Of a stretch of DNA of 32,007 nt, positions 23,994 through 32,005 are shown in pieces. The notes under the pieces are model-generated. The model did no database searches. It had not been told where the DNA came from and saw only the letters and a list, made by a program, of their open reading frames with translations. The stretch's first letter is position 1, and the number at the start of each line of letters is the position of its first letter. This DNA is from a bacterium (lineage in GTDB: Bacteria > CG2-30-53-67 > CG2-30-70-394): contig JAJRSX010000161.1 in assembly GCA_024278555.1 (NCBI GenBank), positions 1-32,007 of the forward strand, given 5' to 3'. Both the position numbers and the translations under genes were made by a program.

Positions 23994-24614
23994 CTACGGC
24001 TCCGCGGTGTCTATCGTCGCACCCGGTTCCAGCCACGGCGCGATCGCCGCCCACACCGCGTCGATCCCGTCGCGCTTGACCGCGGAGACGGCAAACAGCC
24101 GCGCCTGCCGGGTCTCGGGGTCGAGGTTGAGCCCCTTGGCCACGGCGGCGAGGTGGGCGGGCCGTTGGCCGCGGGAGAGCTTGTCGGCCTTGGTCGCCAC
24201 GACCCAGTGGCGGATGTGGTACTCGGCCAGCCAGGCGGCGAGCTGGCCGTCCTCGCGCGACGGCGGGTGGCGCAGGTCGACCACCTGGATGACCCCCGCC
24301 AGGGGGCCGCGGGTGCCGAGGTAGGTGCGCACCATCGGCCCCCAGGCGCGTTTGACCGCCATCGGCACCCTGGCGAAGCCGTAGCCGGGGAGGTCGACCA
24401 GGTAGTAGCGGTCGGCGACCCGGTAGAAGTGGAGCCGCTGGGTGCGGCCCGGGGTGTTGGAGGTGCGGGCGAAGCGGCGGCGGCCGATCAGGGCGTTGAT
24501 GAGCGAGCTCTTGCCGACGTTGGAGCGGCCGGCAAAGGCGATCTCCGGGAGGCCGTCGTCCGGGTACTCGCTGGGCTTGGCGGCGTTCGCCGCCAGGACC
24601 ACCTCCAGGCTCAT
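23994..24614 (-). CDS. engB: Ribosome biogenesis GTP-binding protein EngB/YsxC
   Basis: This essential GTPase takes part in assembly of the large ribosomal subunit and has been linked to cell division. The 206 aa protein carries all G motifs: G1 GRSNVGKS (29-36), G2 threonines in TSNTPGRTQ, G3 DLPGYG (74-79), G4 TKAD (141-144) and a G5-like VSAVKRDG. The GYGFARV segment after G3 is typical of EngB. Its start overlaps the panC stop by four bases (ATGA) and polA follows after 8 bp, so the three genes form one tight operon on the minus strand. Confidence 0.96.
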   Translation of the reverse strand: MSLEVVLAANAAKPSEYPDDGLPEIAFAGRSNVGKSSLINALIGRRRFARTSNTPGRTQRLHFYRVADRYYLVDLPGYGFARVPMAVKRAWGPMVRTYLGTRGPLAGVIQVVDLRHPPSREDGQLAAWLAEYHIRHWVVATKADKLSRGQRPAHLAAVAKGLNLDPETRQARLFAVSAVKRDGIDAVWAAIAPWLEPGATIDTAEP

Positions 24615-25477
24615 CCCCCCTCCTCACGGCGGTGCGCCACCTCGACGTTGTCGATCAGCCGCACGCCGTCGCACACCGCCGCGGCGAGGAGGACCATGGC
24701 CGCGCCCGCCGCCGCCACCGGCTCCAGGGTCTCGGGGTGGGCGGCGGCGAGGTACTCCACCACCAGCCCCGCCTGCTCCAGCGCCGCCCGCCCGGCGGCG
24801 AGGGCGTCGTCAAGCGGCGCCCCCCCTGGCAGGGCGGCGATCGCTTCGCGCGTGGCGCAGAGGGTCCGGTAGAGGTTGGCGGCACGCGCCCGCCCCTCGG
24901 GGGTGAGGCGCTGGTTGCGTGAGCTCATCGCCAAGCCGTCTGCCTCGCGCACCGTCGGCAGGGTGACGATCTCCACGTCGAGGTCGAGGTCGGCCACCAG
25001 GCGGCGGACCACCAGGGTCTGCTGGTAGTCCTTGAGGCCGAAGTAGGCGGCATCCGGCTGGACGATGTTGAGCAGCTTGGTGACCACCGTGGCGACGCCG
25101 GTAAAGTGGCCCGGCCGGTGTGCCCCCTCGAAGGGCTCTGCCACCCGTCCTACCTCGATCCGGGTGTCGAAGCCGGCCGGGTAGATCTCCGCCACCTCAG
25201 GGACGAAGAGGATGTCGCAACCCGCCTGCTCGGCCATCTCCATGTCTGCTACCAGGTCGCGCGGGTACGCCTCCAGGTCGCCCGGGTCGTTGAACTGGGT
25301 GGGGTTCACGAACAGGGAGACGACCACCCGGTGGTGCTCCCGCTTGGCTTCGCGGATGAGGGCGAGGTGGCCGTCGTGATAGGCGCCCATGGTCGGCACC
25401 AGGGCGATAGAGTGGCTCGCGCGGCGGGGCCCGTGGAGGGCGTCACGGAGGAGGTGGGCGGCGCGGATGACCTTCAT
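24611..25477 (-). CDS. panC: Pantothenate synthetase
   Basis: PanC joins pantoate and beta-alanine with ATP to make pantothenate, the precursor of coenzyme A. The 288 aa protein has the nucleotidyltransferase fold with PTMGAYHDGH (28-37, the HIGH-type motif), VNPTQF (57-62), RPGHFTGVATVV (about 121-132), FGLKDYQQ (146-153) and the KMSKS-like MSSRN (184-188). The first signature histidine is kept as YHDGHL. Length is normal. The start at 25477 has no clear Shine-Dalgarno. It is the first gene of panC-engB-polA and is divergent from the pentapeptide-repeat gene, with about 90 bp between them for two promoters. No panB or panD is present. Confidence 0.96.
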   Translation of the reverse strand: MKVIRAAHLLRDALHGPRRASHSIALVPTMGAYHDGHLALIREAKREHHRVVVSLFVNPTQFNDPGDLEAYPRDLVADMEMAEQAGCDILFVPEVAEIYPAGFDTRIEVGRVAEPFEGAHRPGHFTGVATVVTKLLNIVQPDAAYFGLKDYQQTLVVRRLVADLDLDVEIVTLPTVREADGLAMSSRNQRLTPEGRARAANLYRTLCATREAIAALPGGAPLDDALAAGRAALEQAGLVVEYLAAAHPETLEPVAAAGAAMVLLAAAVCDGVRLIDNVEVAHRREEGG

Positions 25478-25570
25478 GGCGCGATTGTCTACACCCCGGA
25501 GGGCTCTCTAGGATCGTCGGCTTCAGCGGCCACCATGGCCGCGGCGGACTGTATCTCCCAGGAGCCCATG

Positions 25571-26191
25571 ATGACACCCGAAGAGTGCCTTGCGGCCCAC
25601 GGACGCGGCGAGCCCCTCGCCGACCTCGACCTCGCCTTCATCGACCTGACGGCCGCGGAACTCCCCGGCGTCGACCTCTCCGACACCACCCTCACCGCCT
25701 GCCACCTGGAGGGGGCGATCCTCGACGGCGGCAACCTGGAGGGGTGCTTCGCCGCCGAGGCGTATCTGGAGGGGGCGAGCATGCGGGCGGTCCGCGGGGA
25801 GCACGCCTTCTTCCAGCGGGCGCGGATGGCGCGGGTGGTGCTGGCCGGGGCGAACCTGAACGGGGCCGATTTCGGGGAGGCGGACCTGGCAGGGGCCGAC
25901 CTCTCCGGTGCCGACCTCACGTCGGTGAGCCTCCTCGGGGCCGACCTCGCCGGTGCTCGGCTGGTGGGCGCTGACCTCTCCGGCTCGAACCTCAGCGGCG
26001 CCAGCCTCGCCGGCGCCGATCTCACCGGCGCCGATCTCACCGGCTGCGACCTCAGGAAGGTGAACGTCAAGGGGGCCCGCTTCGACGGTGCCACCACCGC
26101 CGAGGTCCTCTTCTACGGCACCCCCCCGTGGGGCGGCGAGGCGGATCGGCGTGACTGGGAGAAGATGCTGCCGGACGCGGAGGACGACTGA
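25571..26191 (+). CDS. Pentapeptide-repeat protein
   Basis: The 206 aa protein is dominated by A(D/N)LxG pentapeptide repeats from about residue 30 to 175, expected to fold as a right-handed quadrilateral beta-helix. The repeats are degenerate in the first half and nearly perfect in the second (GADLAGADLSGADLT). A short non-repeat C-terminus ends in Asp/Glu. There is no signal peptide or membrane segment, so it is probably cytoplasmic. Some family members mimic DNA and bind gyrase (Qnr, MfpA), but nothing here shows that. The start at 25571 has GGAG six bases upstream; ATGs at 25568 and 25535 are alternatives. It lies 100 bp ahead of korA. Confidence 0.88.
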   Translation: MTPEECLAAHGRGEPLADLDLAFIDLTAAELPGVDLSDTTLTACHLEGAILDGGNLEGCFAAEAYLEGASMRAVRGEHAFFQRARMARVVLAGANLNGADFGEADLAGADLSGADLTSVSLLGADLAGARLVGADLSGSNLSGASLAGADLTGADLTGCDLRKVNVKGARFDGATTAEVLFYGTPPWGGEADRRDWEKMLPDAEDD

Positions 26192-26294
26192 GCGCGACCC
26201 GATGGAGGCGATCGCGGGCTGGCGGAGACGGCCCGATTCGTGGAAAATGCCGCGTTTCTCGATCAACCGCTAACCCCCCACAGGAGAACCAGCC

Positions 26295-28016
26295 TTGGCA
26301 ATCGACATTACGATCCGCATCGCCGGAGAAGGTGGCGAGGGCGTCATCAGCTCCGGTGACTTCCTCATGCAGTCCGCCGCCAGTGCCGGATTCGAGGTGA
26401 TGACATTCAAGTCCTTCCCGGCCGAGATCAAGGGTGGTTACGCCCTCTCCCAGGTTCGCTTCTCGGACGACAAGATTCTCTCTCAGGGGGACGGCTTCGA
26501 CATCGTCGTCTGTTTCAACGAGGAGGCGTACCAGATCAACAAGCGGCTGCTGACGCCAGGCAAGGTGCTGGTTTACGACGGCCCCGACGAGTTCGAGATC
26601 GAGGCCCACGAGGGGGTCGCCTGTTACGCCATCCCCATGAGCCACATCGCCAAGCAGGAGCTCAAGGCGTACATCTCCAAGAACATGGTCGCCATGGGCG
26701 CCGTGTGCGAGCTCTTTGGCTTTCCGGTCGACTCGCTGCGCCGGTCGATCCACGACAAGTTCATCAAGAAGTCGCAGGCGATCGTCGACCAGAACTACGC
26801 CGCCCTGGAGGCGGGCGCCGCCCACGTGCGTGACCACTACGGCAAGGACCCGACCTACACCTTCCCGGAGGCGCGCGAGGCCAAAGACGTGATCATCGTC
26901 GAGGGCAACCAGGCGATCGCCCTCGGGGCGATGGCCGCCGGCTGCCGCTACCTCGGCGCCTACCCGATCACCCCGGCGACCAGCGTCGCCATCGCCGCCT
27001 CGAAGATCTTCCCCAAGGCGGACGGCTACGTTTACCAGGCGGAGGACGAGATCGCCGGTGTCGCCTCCACCGTCGGCGCCAGCTTTGCCGGTACCAAGGC
27101 GATGACCTGCACCTCCGGGCCGGGGATCGACCTGAAGAGCGAGATGATCGGGCTGGCCGCGATGGCGGAGATTCCCCTGGTGGTCGCCGACATCCAGCGC
27201 GGCGGCCCCTCCACCGGCATGCCCACGAAGCACGAGCAGTCCGACCTCTTCATGTGCGCCCACGCGGTCCACGGCGATACCCCGCGGGCGGTCCTCGCCG
27301 CCTCCAACGTGGAGGACTGCTTCTACCGCACCATCGACGCCTTCAACCTGGCGGAGAAGTACCAGATGCCGGTCTTCCTCCTCTCCGACGCGGCCCTGTC
27401 CCTGCAGGTGGAGGCGATCCCGCGGCCGGACCTGTCGAAGATCGAGATCATCGACCGCCTCCGCTACCAGTCCAACGGCAGCGAGGAGCGGTACCAGCGG
27501 TACCAGCTCACCGACTCGGGCATCTCCCCCATGTCGCACCCGGGCGATCCGGGTGGTACCTACTGCGCCACCGGTCTTCAGCACCAGGAGAACAGCGCCC
27601 CGCGCACCTCGGTGGAGGCGTGCATCACCATGGACGACAAGCGGTGGCGCAAGATCAAAAACATCGAGGACGACATCGAGTGCACCTCCCAGGGTCCGGA
27701 GAAGGCGAAGGTCGGGATCATCTCCTGGGGGTTGACGCAGAACGCCGTGCGCGAGGCCATGGCCCGGATGCTCGCCGAGGGCATGGAGGTCGCCGCCCTC
27801 TACCCGAAGCTCCTCTATCCGGTGCCCACCAAGGCGGTGGAGGCCTTCGCCGCCCGCTGCGACAAACTGCTGCTCCCGGAGGCCAACTACCAGGGGCAGT
27901 TCGCCCAGCTCATCCGTGCGGCCACCGGTATCGACTGCATCCGCCAGAACATCTACCGGGGCGAGCCCTTCATCCCCGCGGAGATCGTCGCGCGGGTCAA
28001 GGAGCTCGGCGCGTAG
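26295..28016 (+). CDS. korA: 2-oxoacid:ferredoxin oxidoreductase, fused gamma-alpha subunit
   Basis: This is the large subunit of a two-subunit 2-oxoacid:acceptor oxidoreductase, probably for 2-oxoglutarate, which converts 2-oxoacid and CoA to acyl-CoA, CO2 and reduced ferredoxin, or runs in reverse to fix CO2. The 573 aa protein has an N-terminal gamma domain (about 1-180: GEGGEGVISSGD, FPAEIKGG) fused to the alpha pyrimidine domain (about 195-430), with the signature YPITP at 223-227, and a C-terminal transketolase-like domain. The TTG start at 26295 follows AGGAG. korB lies 57 bp downstream. In reductive TCA organisms the reverse reaction serves carbon fixation; the direction is not decided by the sequence. 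No separate ferredoxin-like subunit is encoded nearby. Confidence 0.92.
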   Translation: MAIDITIRIAGEGGEGVISSGDFLMQSAASAGFEVMTFKSFPAEIKGGYALSQVRFSDDKILSQGDGFDIVVCFNEEAYQINKRLLTPGKVLVYDGPDEFEIEAHEGVACYAIPMSHIAKQELKAYISKNMVAMGAVCELFGFPVDSLRRSIHDKFIKKSQAIVDQNYAALEAGAAHVRDHYGKDPTYTFPEAREAKDVIIVEGNQAIALGAMAAGCRYLGAYPITPATSVAIAASKIFPKADGYVYQAEDEIAGVASTVGASFAGTKAMTCTSGPGIDLKSEMIGLAAMAEIPLVVADIQRGGPSTGMPTKHEQSDLFMCAHAVHGDTPRAVLAASNVEDCFYRTIDAFNLAEKYQMPVFLLSDAALSLQVEAIPRPDLSKIEIIDRLRYQSNGSEERYQRYQLTDSGISPMSHPGDPGGTYCATGLQHQENSAPRTSVEACITMDDKRWRKIKNIEDDIECTSQGPEKAKVGIISWGLTQNAVREAMARMLAEGMEVAALYPKLLYPVPTKAVEAFAARCDKLLLPEANYQGQFAQLIRAATGIDCIRQNIYRGEPFIPAEIVARVKELGA

Positions 28017-28073
28017 TCGGCGCTCACCCACTCACGCCCATTGCGCCGGGGCTGCCCGGCGCCGGAGAACCTC

Positions 28074-28967
28074 ATGATTCAGAACATTCTCGAAGAGAAG
28101 CTCAAGCCGAAGGCGTACTCCAGCGACATCCCGTCGCGCTGGTGCCCCGGTTGCGGTGACTTCGGCGTCACCAACGCCCTCGCCCGCGCCTTCTCCACCA
28201 ACCAACTCGATCAGGAGCGCACCGTCATCGTCTCCGGTATCGGCTGCTCCTCGCGGCTGCCCCTGTGGATGGGGCCGTACGGCTTCCACACCCTCCACGG
28301 CCGCGCCCTGCCGGTGGCCGCGGGGATGAAGATCGCCCATCCGGAGCTCGACATCCTGGTCACCATGGGCGACGGCGACTGCTTCTCCATCGGCGGCAAC
28401 CACTACCCGCCGGTGATGCGGCGGAACATGGATCTCACCGCCATCGTCATGGACAACCACACCTACGGGTTGACCAAGAACCAGTGCTCCCCCACCTCCC
28501 AGGTGGGCTACCCGGGCACCCTCTCCCCGGTGGGGAACGTGGATGAGCCGATGAACGTCCTCGGCCTCGCGGTGGCCAACGGCGCGACCTTCGTCGCCCA
28601 GTCCTTCTCCGGCAAGCCGAAGCACGTGATGCAGATGATCGAGGCGGGCATGAAGCATCGCGGCTTCTCCTTCATCAACGTCCTCTCCCCCTGCGTCACC
28701 TTCAACAAGCTGGAGACCTTCGAGTACTGGAAGGGGCGGATGGAGGAGGTCCCCGAGGACCACGACACCTCCGACAAGATCGCCGCCTGGAAGCTCTCCG
28801 AGCAGGGGATGCAGGGCGACGCCCTGCCCATGGGGATCCTCTACCAGGCGACCCGCCCCACCTACGAGGACCAGGTGGCGATGGTGAAGGAGAAGATGGG
28901 CTCGGTGCCCGCCGACCAGGTGGACATGGAGGCGATCTTCGACTCCATCAAGCCGGGCGCGAAATAG
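28074..28967 (+). CDS. korB: 2-oxoacid:ferredoxin oxidoreductase, beta subunit
   Basis: This 297 aa subunit binds thiamine diphosphate and a [4Fe-4S] cluster. Cluster cysteines include WCPGCGDFG (23-31) and the GIGCSSR segment, with a further cysteine in the C-terminal part (LSPCVTFN). The thiamine-binding motif runs from GDGD (99-102) to MDNHTYGLTKNQ. The substrate loop HTLHGRALPVAAGMK is typical of KorB. The start at 28074 has GGAG six bases upstream. A strong terminator follows about 40 bp after the stop. Together with korA it makes a complete enzyme of the two-subunit type. Confidence 0.94.
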   Translation: MIQNILEEKLKPKAYSSDIPSRWCPGCGDFGVTNALARAFSTNQLDQERTVIVSGIGCSSRLPLWMGPYGFHTLHGRALPVAAGMKIAHPELDILVTMGDGDCFSIGGNHYPPVMRRNMDLTAIVMDNHTYGLTKNQCSPTSQVGYPGTLSPVGNVDEPMNVLGLAVANGATFVAQSFSGKPKHVMQMIEAGMKHRGFSFINVLSPCVTFNKLETFEYWKGRMEEVPEDHDTSDKIAAWKLSEQGMQGDALPMGILYQATRPTYEDQVAMVKEKMGSVPADQVDMEAIFDSIKPGAK

Positions 28968-29005
28968 CGGCGGTCGGTGGCCGCTCGCCACCGGTGTGAC
29001 TCCTA

Positions 29006-29040
29006 CGGCCTCCCATCCGCGCGGGTGGGGGGCCGTTTTC
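29006..29040 (+). terminator. Intrinsic terminator after korB
   Basis: A 13-bp stem (29006-29018 with 29023-29035, including G-U pairs) and a GCGC loop are followed by TTTT. It closes the korAB operon. Confidence 0.88.
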
Positions 29041-29060
29041 GTGAACTGCCTATCCCCTGC

Positions 29061-29200
29061 GGTTCTCTGTGTCTCTGTGGTGATAATTGTCTTCAAGGCT
29101 TGCACCGTGACCACCTCGTGGTTCCCTCGTCCCTGTTGGCGGTATTCCCTCCTTCCAATAATTTGCCATCCTTCCGATTGCCCGTCGTCGGTCCTGAGCT
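29061..29200 (-). repeat. Dispersed noncoding repeat, copy A
   Basis: Read on the minus strand, this 140-bp block matches the block at 31640-31793 on the plus strand with roughly three quarters identity by eye. The longest shared run is the 19-base core ACCGCCAACAGGGACGAGG (29125-29143 here, complement strand). The outer end carries the CCACAGAGACACAGAGAACC motif. It fills most of the gap between korB and nhaA and contains no credible gene. Confidence 0.8.
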
Positions 29201-29311
29201 ACGAGAATAGGTATTTTTTTGTGATCAGGAGTCCGTCGGACTGATCGCCTCGCTCCCTCGCCACGATCGCCAAAGTTCGACAGACTCCTCGTGCGATCGG
29301 CGGACGACTCG

Positions 29312-30499
29312 ATGATCCCGAACAACACCACCACTCCCATTGCCAGCTTCCTGCAACAGGAGTCGGCGGGGGGCATCCTCCTGTTTGTCGCCGCCGTCTT
29401 CGCGATGGTCCTGGCGAACTCCCCCCTCCACCCCCTCTACCAGCTCCTCATCGACACCCCGGTGGCGGTCCGGGTTGGCGGCCTGGAGATCGCCAAGCCG
29501 CTACTGCTCTGGGTCAACGACGGTCTCATGGCGATCTTCTTCCTGCTCGTCGGCCTGGAGCTGAAGCGCGAGCTCCTCGAAGGGGAGCTCGCCAGCGCCA
29601 GGCAGGTGGCGCTGCCCGCCCTCGGTGCTGTTGGCGGGATGGCCGCCCCGGCCGCCTGCTACATCCTCCTCAACGCCGGCGACGCCACCGCCATGCAGGG
29701 GTGGGCGATCCCGACGGCCACCGACATCGCCTTCGCCCTCGGGCTCCTCTCCCTGCTGGGGTCCCGGGTTCCGGCCGGCGTGAAGATCTTTCTCACCTCC
29801 CTGGCGATCTTCGACGACCTCGGGGCGATCGTCATCATCGCCCTCTTCTACACCCACAAGATCGCCTACGGCGCCCTGGTGGTGGTGGCCCTCTGCTGCG
29901 CCGCCCTCTTCGTCCTCAACCGGCGGCGGGTGGCGAGGCGGGGGTACTACCTCCTTGTGGGGGCGGTCATGTGGGTGGCGACCCTCAAGTCCGGGGTCCA
30001 CGCCACCCTCGCCGGGGTGGTCCTCGCCATGGCCATCCCGATGAACGCCGAGGAGGCGCCCGGTGGATCGCCGGTCAGGTCTTTGGAGCACGACCTGCAC
30101 GGCTTGGTCGCCTTCTTCATCCTCCCCTTCTTTGCCTTCTGCAACGCCGGCATCAACCTCCACGGGGTCACCGTGGGCCAACTCCTCCACGGTGTCCCCC
30201 TCGGGGTCGCGGTGGGCCTCTTCGTCGGCAAGCAGGTCGGCGTCTTCGGCCTCTGTTGGCTGGGGATCCGGATGGGCGTTGCCGAGCTTCCCAAGGGGTG
30301 CTCCTGGAGCGCCCTCTACGGTACCGCGGTCCTCTGCGGGATCGGCTTTACCATGAGCCTCTTCATCGCCTCCCTCGCCTTCGAGGAGAGCGGCGTCAAC
30401 CTCATCTTCGATGAGCGGATCGGCATCATCGTGGGCTCCCTCGCCGCCGGCCTCCTCGGCTACGCGATCCTGCGCAAGAGCCTGCCCGCGGAGGGTTGA
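29312..30499 (+). CDS. nhaA: Na+/H+ antiporter NhaA
   Basis: NhaA is an inner-membrane antiporter that expels Na+ in exchange for H+. The 395 aa protein has the expected twelve helices. The ion-binding aspartates are present in IFDDLGAI at D168-D169 (equivalent to E. coli D163/D164), with D138 in the helix IV extended segment (TATDIAFALG). The first segment, TPIASFLQQESAGGILLF, is typical. The ATG at 29312 fits the family start; a GTG at 29291 is in frame but has no ribosome site. The gene is bounded upstream by repeat copy A and downstream by a terminator shared with tpx. With the NhaD-like protein it gives two sodium-expulsion routes, suggesting a saline or alkaline habitat. Confidence 0.95.
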   Translation: MIPNNTTTPIASFLQQESAGGILLFVAAVFAMVLANSPLHPLYQLLIDTPVAVRVGGLEIAKPLLLWVNDGLMAIFFLLVGLELKRELLEGELASARQVALPALGAVGGMAAPAACYILLNAGDATAMQGWAIPTATDIAFALGLLSLLGSRVPAGVKIFLTSLAIFDDLGAIVIIALFYTHKIAYGALVVVALCCAALFVLNRRRVARRGYYLLVGAVMWVATLKSGVHATLAGVVLAMAIPMNAEEAPGGSPVRSLEHDLHGLVAFFILPFFAFCNAGINLHGVTVGQLLHGVPLGVAVGLFVGKQVGVFGLCWLGIRMGVAELPKGCSWSALYGTAVLCGIGFTMSLFIASLAFEESGVNLIFDERIGIIVGSLAAGLLGYAILRKSLPAEG

Positions 30500-30514
30500 G
30501 GAGAGAGACACAAA

Positions 30515-30548
30515 GAGGCCCCACCCGGCGGTGTCGGGGTGGGGCCTC
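30515..30548. terminator. Bidirectional terminator between nhaA and tpx
   Basis: A perfect 12-bp stem (GAGGCCCCACCC, 30515-30526, with 30537-30548) has a 10-base loop. On the minus strand it is followed by TTTGTGTCTC, giving a reasonable intrinsic terminator for tpx; on the plus strand no T-run follows. Confidence 0.75.
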
Positions 30549-30566
30549 GGTCCGCGGCCGGGGCTG

Positions 30567-31079
30567 TTAGAGCAGCGCCCGGGCGGCCTCCAGGGCGGCG
30601 TCGTAGTTCGGCGGGTCGGTCATCTCCGGGACGTACTCGACGTACTTGATCTGGTCGTCGGCGCCGACCACGAAGACGGCGCGGTGGTCGAGCCGGTGCT
30701 CCTTGATCAGCACCCCGTAGGCGGTGCCGAAGGAGGCGTCCTTGTAGTCGGAGAGGGTCTCCACCTTGTCGATCCCGGCGACTTCGCAGAAGCGGCCCTG
30801 GGCGAAGGGGAGGTCCATGGAGATGCACAGGACCGCCACGTCGCCGAGGCCGGCGGCCTCCTCGTTGAAGCGGCGGGTCTCCTGGTCGCACACCGGGGTG
30901 TCCAGGGACGGCACCGAGGTGATGATCCGCACCTTGCCGTTGTAGGTGGAGCCCTGGACGTCGGCGAGCCCCTTGCGGACGGTGAAGTCGGGGGCGGCGT
31001 CGCCCGGCTTTAGGCCGGGGCCGACGAGGGTGAGGGGGTTGCCTTTGAGGGTGGCGACATCGGTTCGTTCCTGGCTCAT
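30567..31079 (-). CDS. tpx: Thiol peroxidase (Tpx), atypical 2-Cys peroxiredoxin
   Basis: Tpx reduces hydrogen peroxide and alkyl hydroperoxides using thioredoxin. The 170 aa protein has the peroxidatic cysteine C64 in SLDTPVCDQETRRF and the resolving cysteine C98 in AQGRFCEVAGI, the spacing of the Tpx subfamily. The N-terminus includes LKPGDAAPDFTV as in other members. Length is normal. The ATG at 31079 has GAGGAG five bases upstream. It is transcribed alone, convergent with nhaA and divergent from the RRM gene. Confidence 0.95.
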   Translation of the reverse strand: MSQERTDVATLKGNPLTLVGPGLKPGDAAPDFTVRKGLADVQGSTYNGKVRIITSVPSLDTPVCDQETRRFNEEAAGLGDVAVLCISMDLPFAQGRFCEVAGIDKVETLSDYKDASFGTAYGVLIKEHRLDHRAVFVVGADDQIKYVEYVPEMTDPPNYDAALEAARALL

Positions 31080-31243
31080 GGGAGCTCCTCCTCGAAAAAA
31101 GATGTTGAACTAGGTTGCAATAAAACGGCCCCCCACGGCTCATCCGCAGGGGACCGACCGCTTTGTATAGGAGGGTAGGGGTCTGCGCCAGCCGCTTCCC
31201 CGGCCACCATCCCGGCGCTAGAGTGGCAACTGGAGGTACGGCG

Positions 31244-31516
31244 GTGACCACCACCCTCTACATCGGAGACCTGCCCCACGGGGCGTGCGAGGCGGAGGTG
31301 CGGGAGCTCTTCTCGCCCTACGGTCCCCTCCACCGGGTCCACCTCTTCGAGGACCGTGACACCGGTAGGCCGTGCGGCTTTGGCCTGGTGGAGATGGACG
31401 CGGAGGATGCCCTGGCGGCGATGGAGGCCCTCGACGGCCTCGAGCTCGGCGGCCACCACCTGCGGGTGAACGACGCCGCCGACCGCGGCATGGGACGGGT
31501 GCCGGGTGGCTGGTAG
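31244..31516 (+). CDS. RRM-domain RNA-binding protein
   Basis: This 90 aa protein is a single RNA-recognition motif, the type found as small RNA-binding proteins in bacteria, often cold- or stress-linked. RNP2 is LYIGDL (5-10) and RNP1 is GRPCGFGLV (41-49). The aromatic Y6 and F46 that stack on RNA are kept, while the third RNP1 aromatic position is L48. A short Gly/Arg tail follows the motif. The start is GTG at 31244 with GGAGGT six bases upstream; the longer upstream frame has no support. It is divergent from tpx and followed by the repeat-rich end of the window. Confidence 0.88.
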   Translation: MTTTLYIGDLPHGACEAEVRELFSPYGPLHRVHLFEDRDTGRPCGFGLVEMDAEDALAAMEALDGLELGGHHLRVNDAADRGMGRVPGGW

Positions 31517-31627
31517 GGCAGTGGTTGGCGGTCAGCTAACAGCTTTCAGAGGATCAGCGGAAACAGGATGGGGTTACCAGACCGTAGGGTCGGCTTCAGT
31601 CGACCGACGCCGTCATCTCAAGAAATG

Positions 31628-31666
31628 CCGATTGCCCTTAGCTCATGACCGGCGATGGGCAATCGG
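31628..31666. repeat. 10-bp inverted repeat CCGATTGCCC / GGGCAATCGG
   Basis: The arms at 31628-31637 and 31657-31666 are perfect reverse complements with a 19-base loop. The right arm is shared with repeat copy A near 29173-29183 but the left is not. It lies at the outer edge of repeat copy B. Confidence 0.75.
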
Positions 31667-31793
31667 AGAGAGGGCAAGATCCCGGGGGGAGGGGAGACCG
31701 CCAACAGGGACGAGGTAGTCACGAGGTGATCACGGCGCGAGCCTGGAGGGTGATCTCACCACAGAGATAGAGATACAGAGGGCACAGAGAACT
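31640..31793 (+). repeat. Dispersed noncoding repeat, copy B
   Basis: This block is the inverted partner of 29061-29200. It shares the 19-base core ACCGCCAACAGGGACGAGG at 31697-31715 and the CACGAGGTG-TCACGG segment just after it. It ends in an expanded CACAGAG-type purine-rich stretch (31759-31793). No gene is present between the RRM gene and the transposase-like frame on the other strand. Confidence 0.8.
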
Positions 31794-32005
31794 GCAAAGG
31801 AGAGGTGCGGTCCTCCTCTTGGGCCTCGCGACGGAGCGCCACGGGGTTGCCGTGCAAGAGGACGGCGCAAGATCGTGCTGTTTTCTGATGGAGTTCTCTG
31901 TGCCCTCCGTGCCTCGCGGCTCATCCACGGACGATGCAGGAGCACGGCGAGCCTGCGGGCCACCGCCACGGCCGCGCGCTTCTTGGCGTTCTTGCCGCCC
32001 CGCTC
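31730..32005 (-). CDS. Partial IS110-family-like transposase C-terminus
   Basis: An open frame enters from the right edge on the minus strand. Its first visible part, RGGKNAKKRAAVAVARRLAV followed by LLHRPW, resembles the C-terminal helix of IS110/IS116/IS902 transposases (pattern GGK-x-KRA-x-VAVARKLAVLL). After the tryptophan the frame passes into repeat sequence (SREARRAQRTPSENS and on), which has no transposase character and simply runs to a stop at 31730. The coding end has probably been replaced or disrupted by the repeat. The N-terminal DEDD catalytic domain is outside the window, so whether the gene is intact is unknown. Confidence 0.5.
   Translation of the reverse strand, partial: ERGGKNAKKRAAVAVARRLAVLLHRPWMSREARRAQRTPSENSTILRRPLARQPRGAPSRGPRGGPHLSFAVLCALCISISVVRSPSRLAP
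31778..31907. repeat. 16-bp perfect inverted repeat at the edge of copy B
   Basis: GAGGGCACAGAGAACT (31778-31793) and its exact reverse complement (31892-31907) flank about 98 bases. The arms are of the same CACAGAG family as the repeats at 29.06 kb and resemble the 1.41 kb repeat. The arrangement mimics small nonautonomous mobile elements. Confidence 0.75.

Larger units (their letters stand above)
28968..29311. other. Gap between korB and nhaA
   Basis: This 344-bp space holds the korB terminator, repeat copy A and a bulged hairpin at 29223-29246 (GATCAG...CTGATC) preceded by a T-run. No open frame here looks like a gene. The nhaA promoter should lie between copy A and 29312. Confidence 0.6.

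Noticed and set aside
21382-24324. Long plus-strand frame opposite polA and engB
   Set aside because: It is a shadow of two highly conserved genes and shows no domain of its own.
25860-26060. Short-period DNA repetition considered as a tandem-repeat element
   Set aside because: The 15-base periodicity comes from the pentapeptide-repeat codons of a real gene.
26067-28031. Long minus-strand frame opposite korA
   Set aside because: Antisense to a conserved enzyme gene; composition is that of a GC-rich shadow.
29200-29311. Possible nhaA riboswitch in the nhaA leader
   Set aside because: Only one bulged hairpin was found and no recognisable conserved riboswitch core; much of the upstream space is the dispersed repeat.
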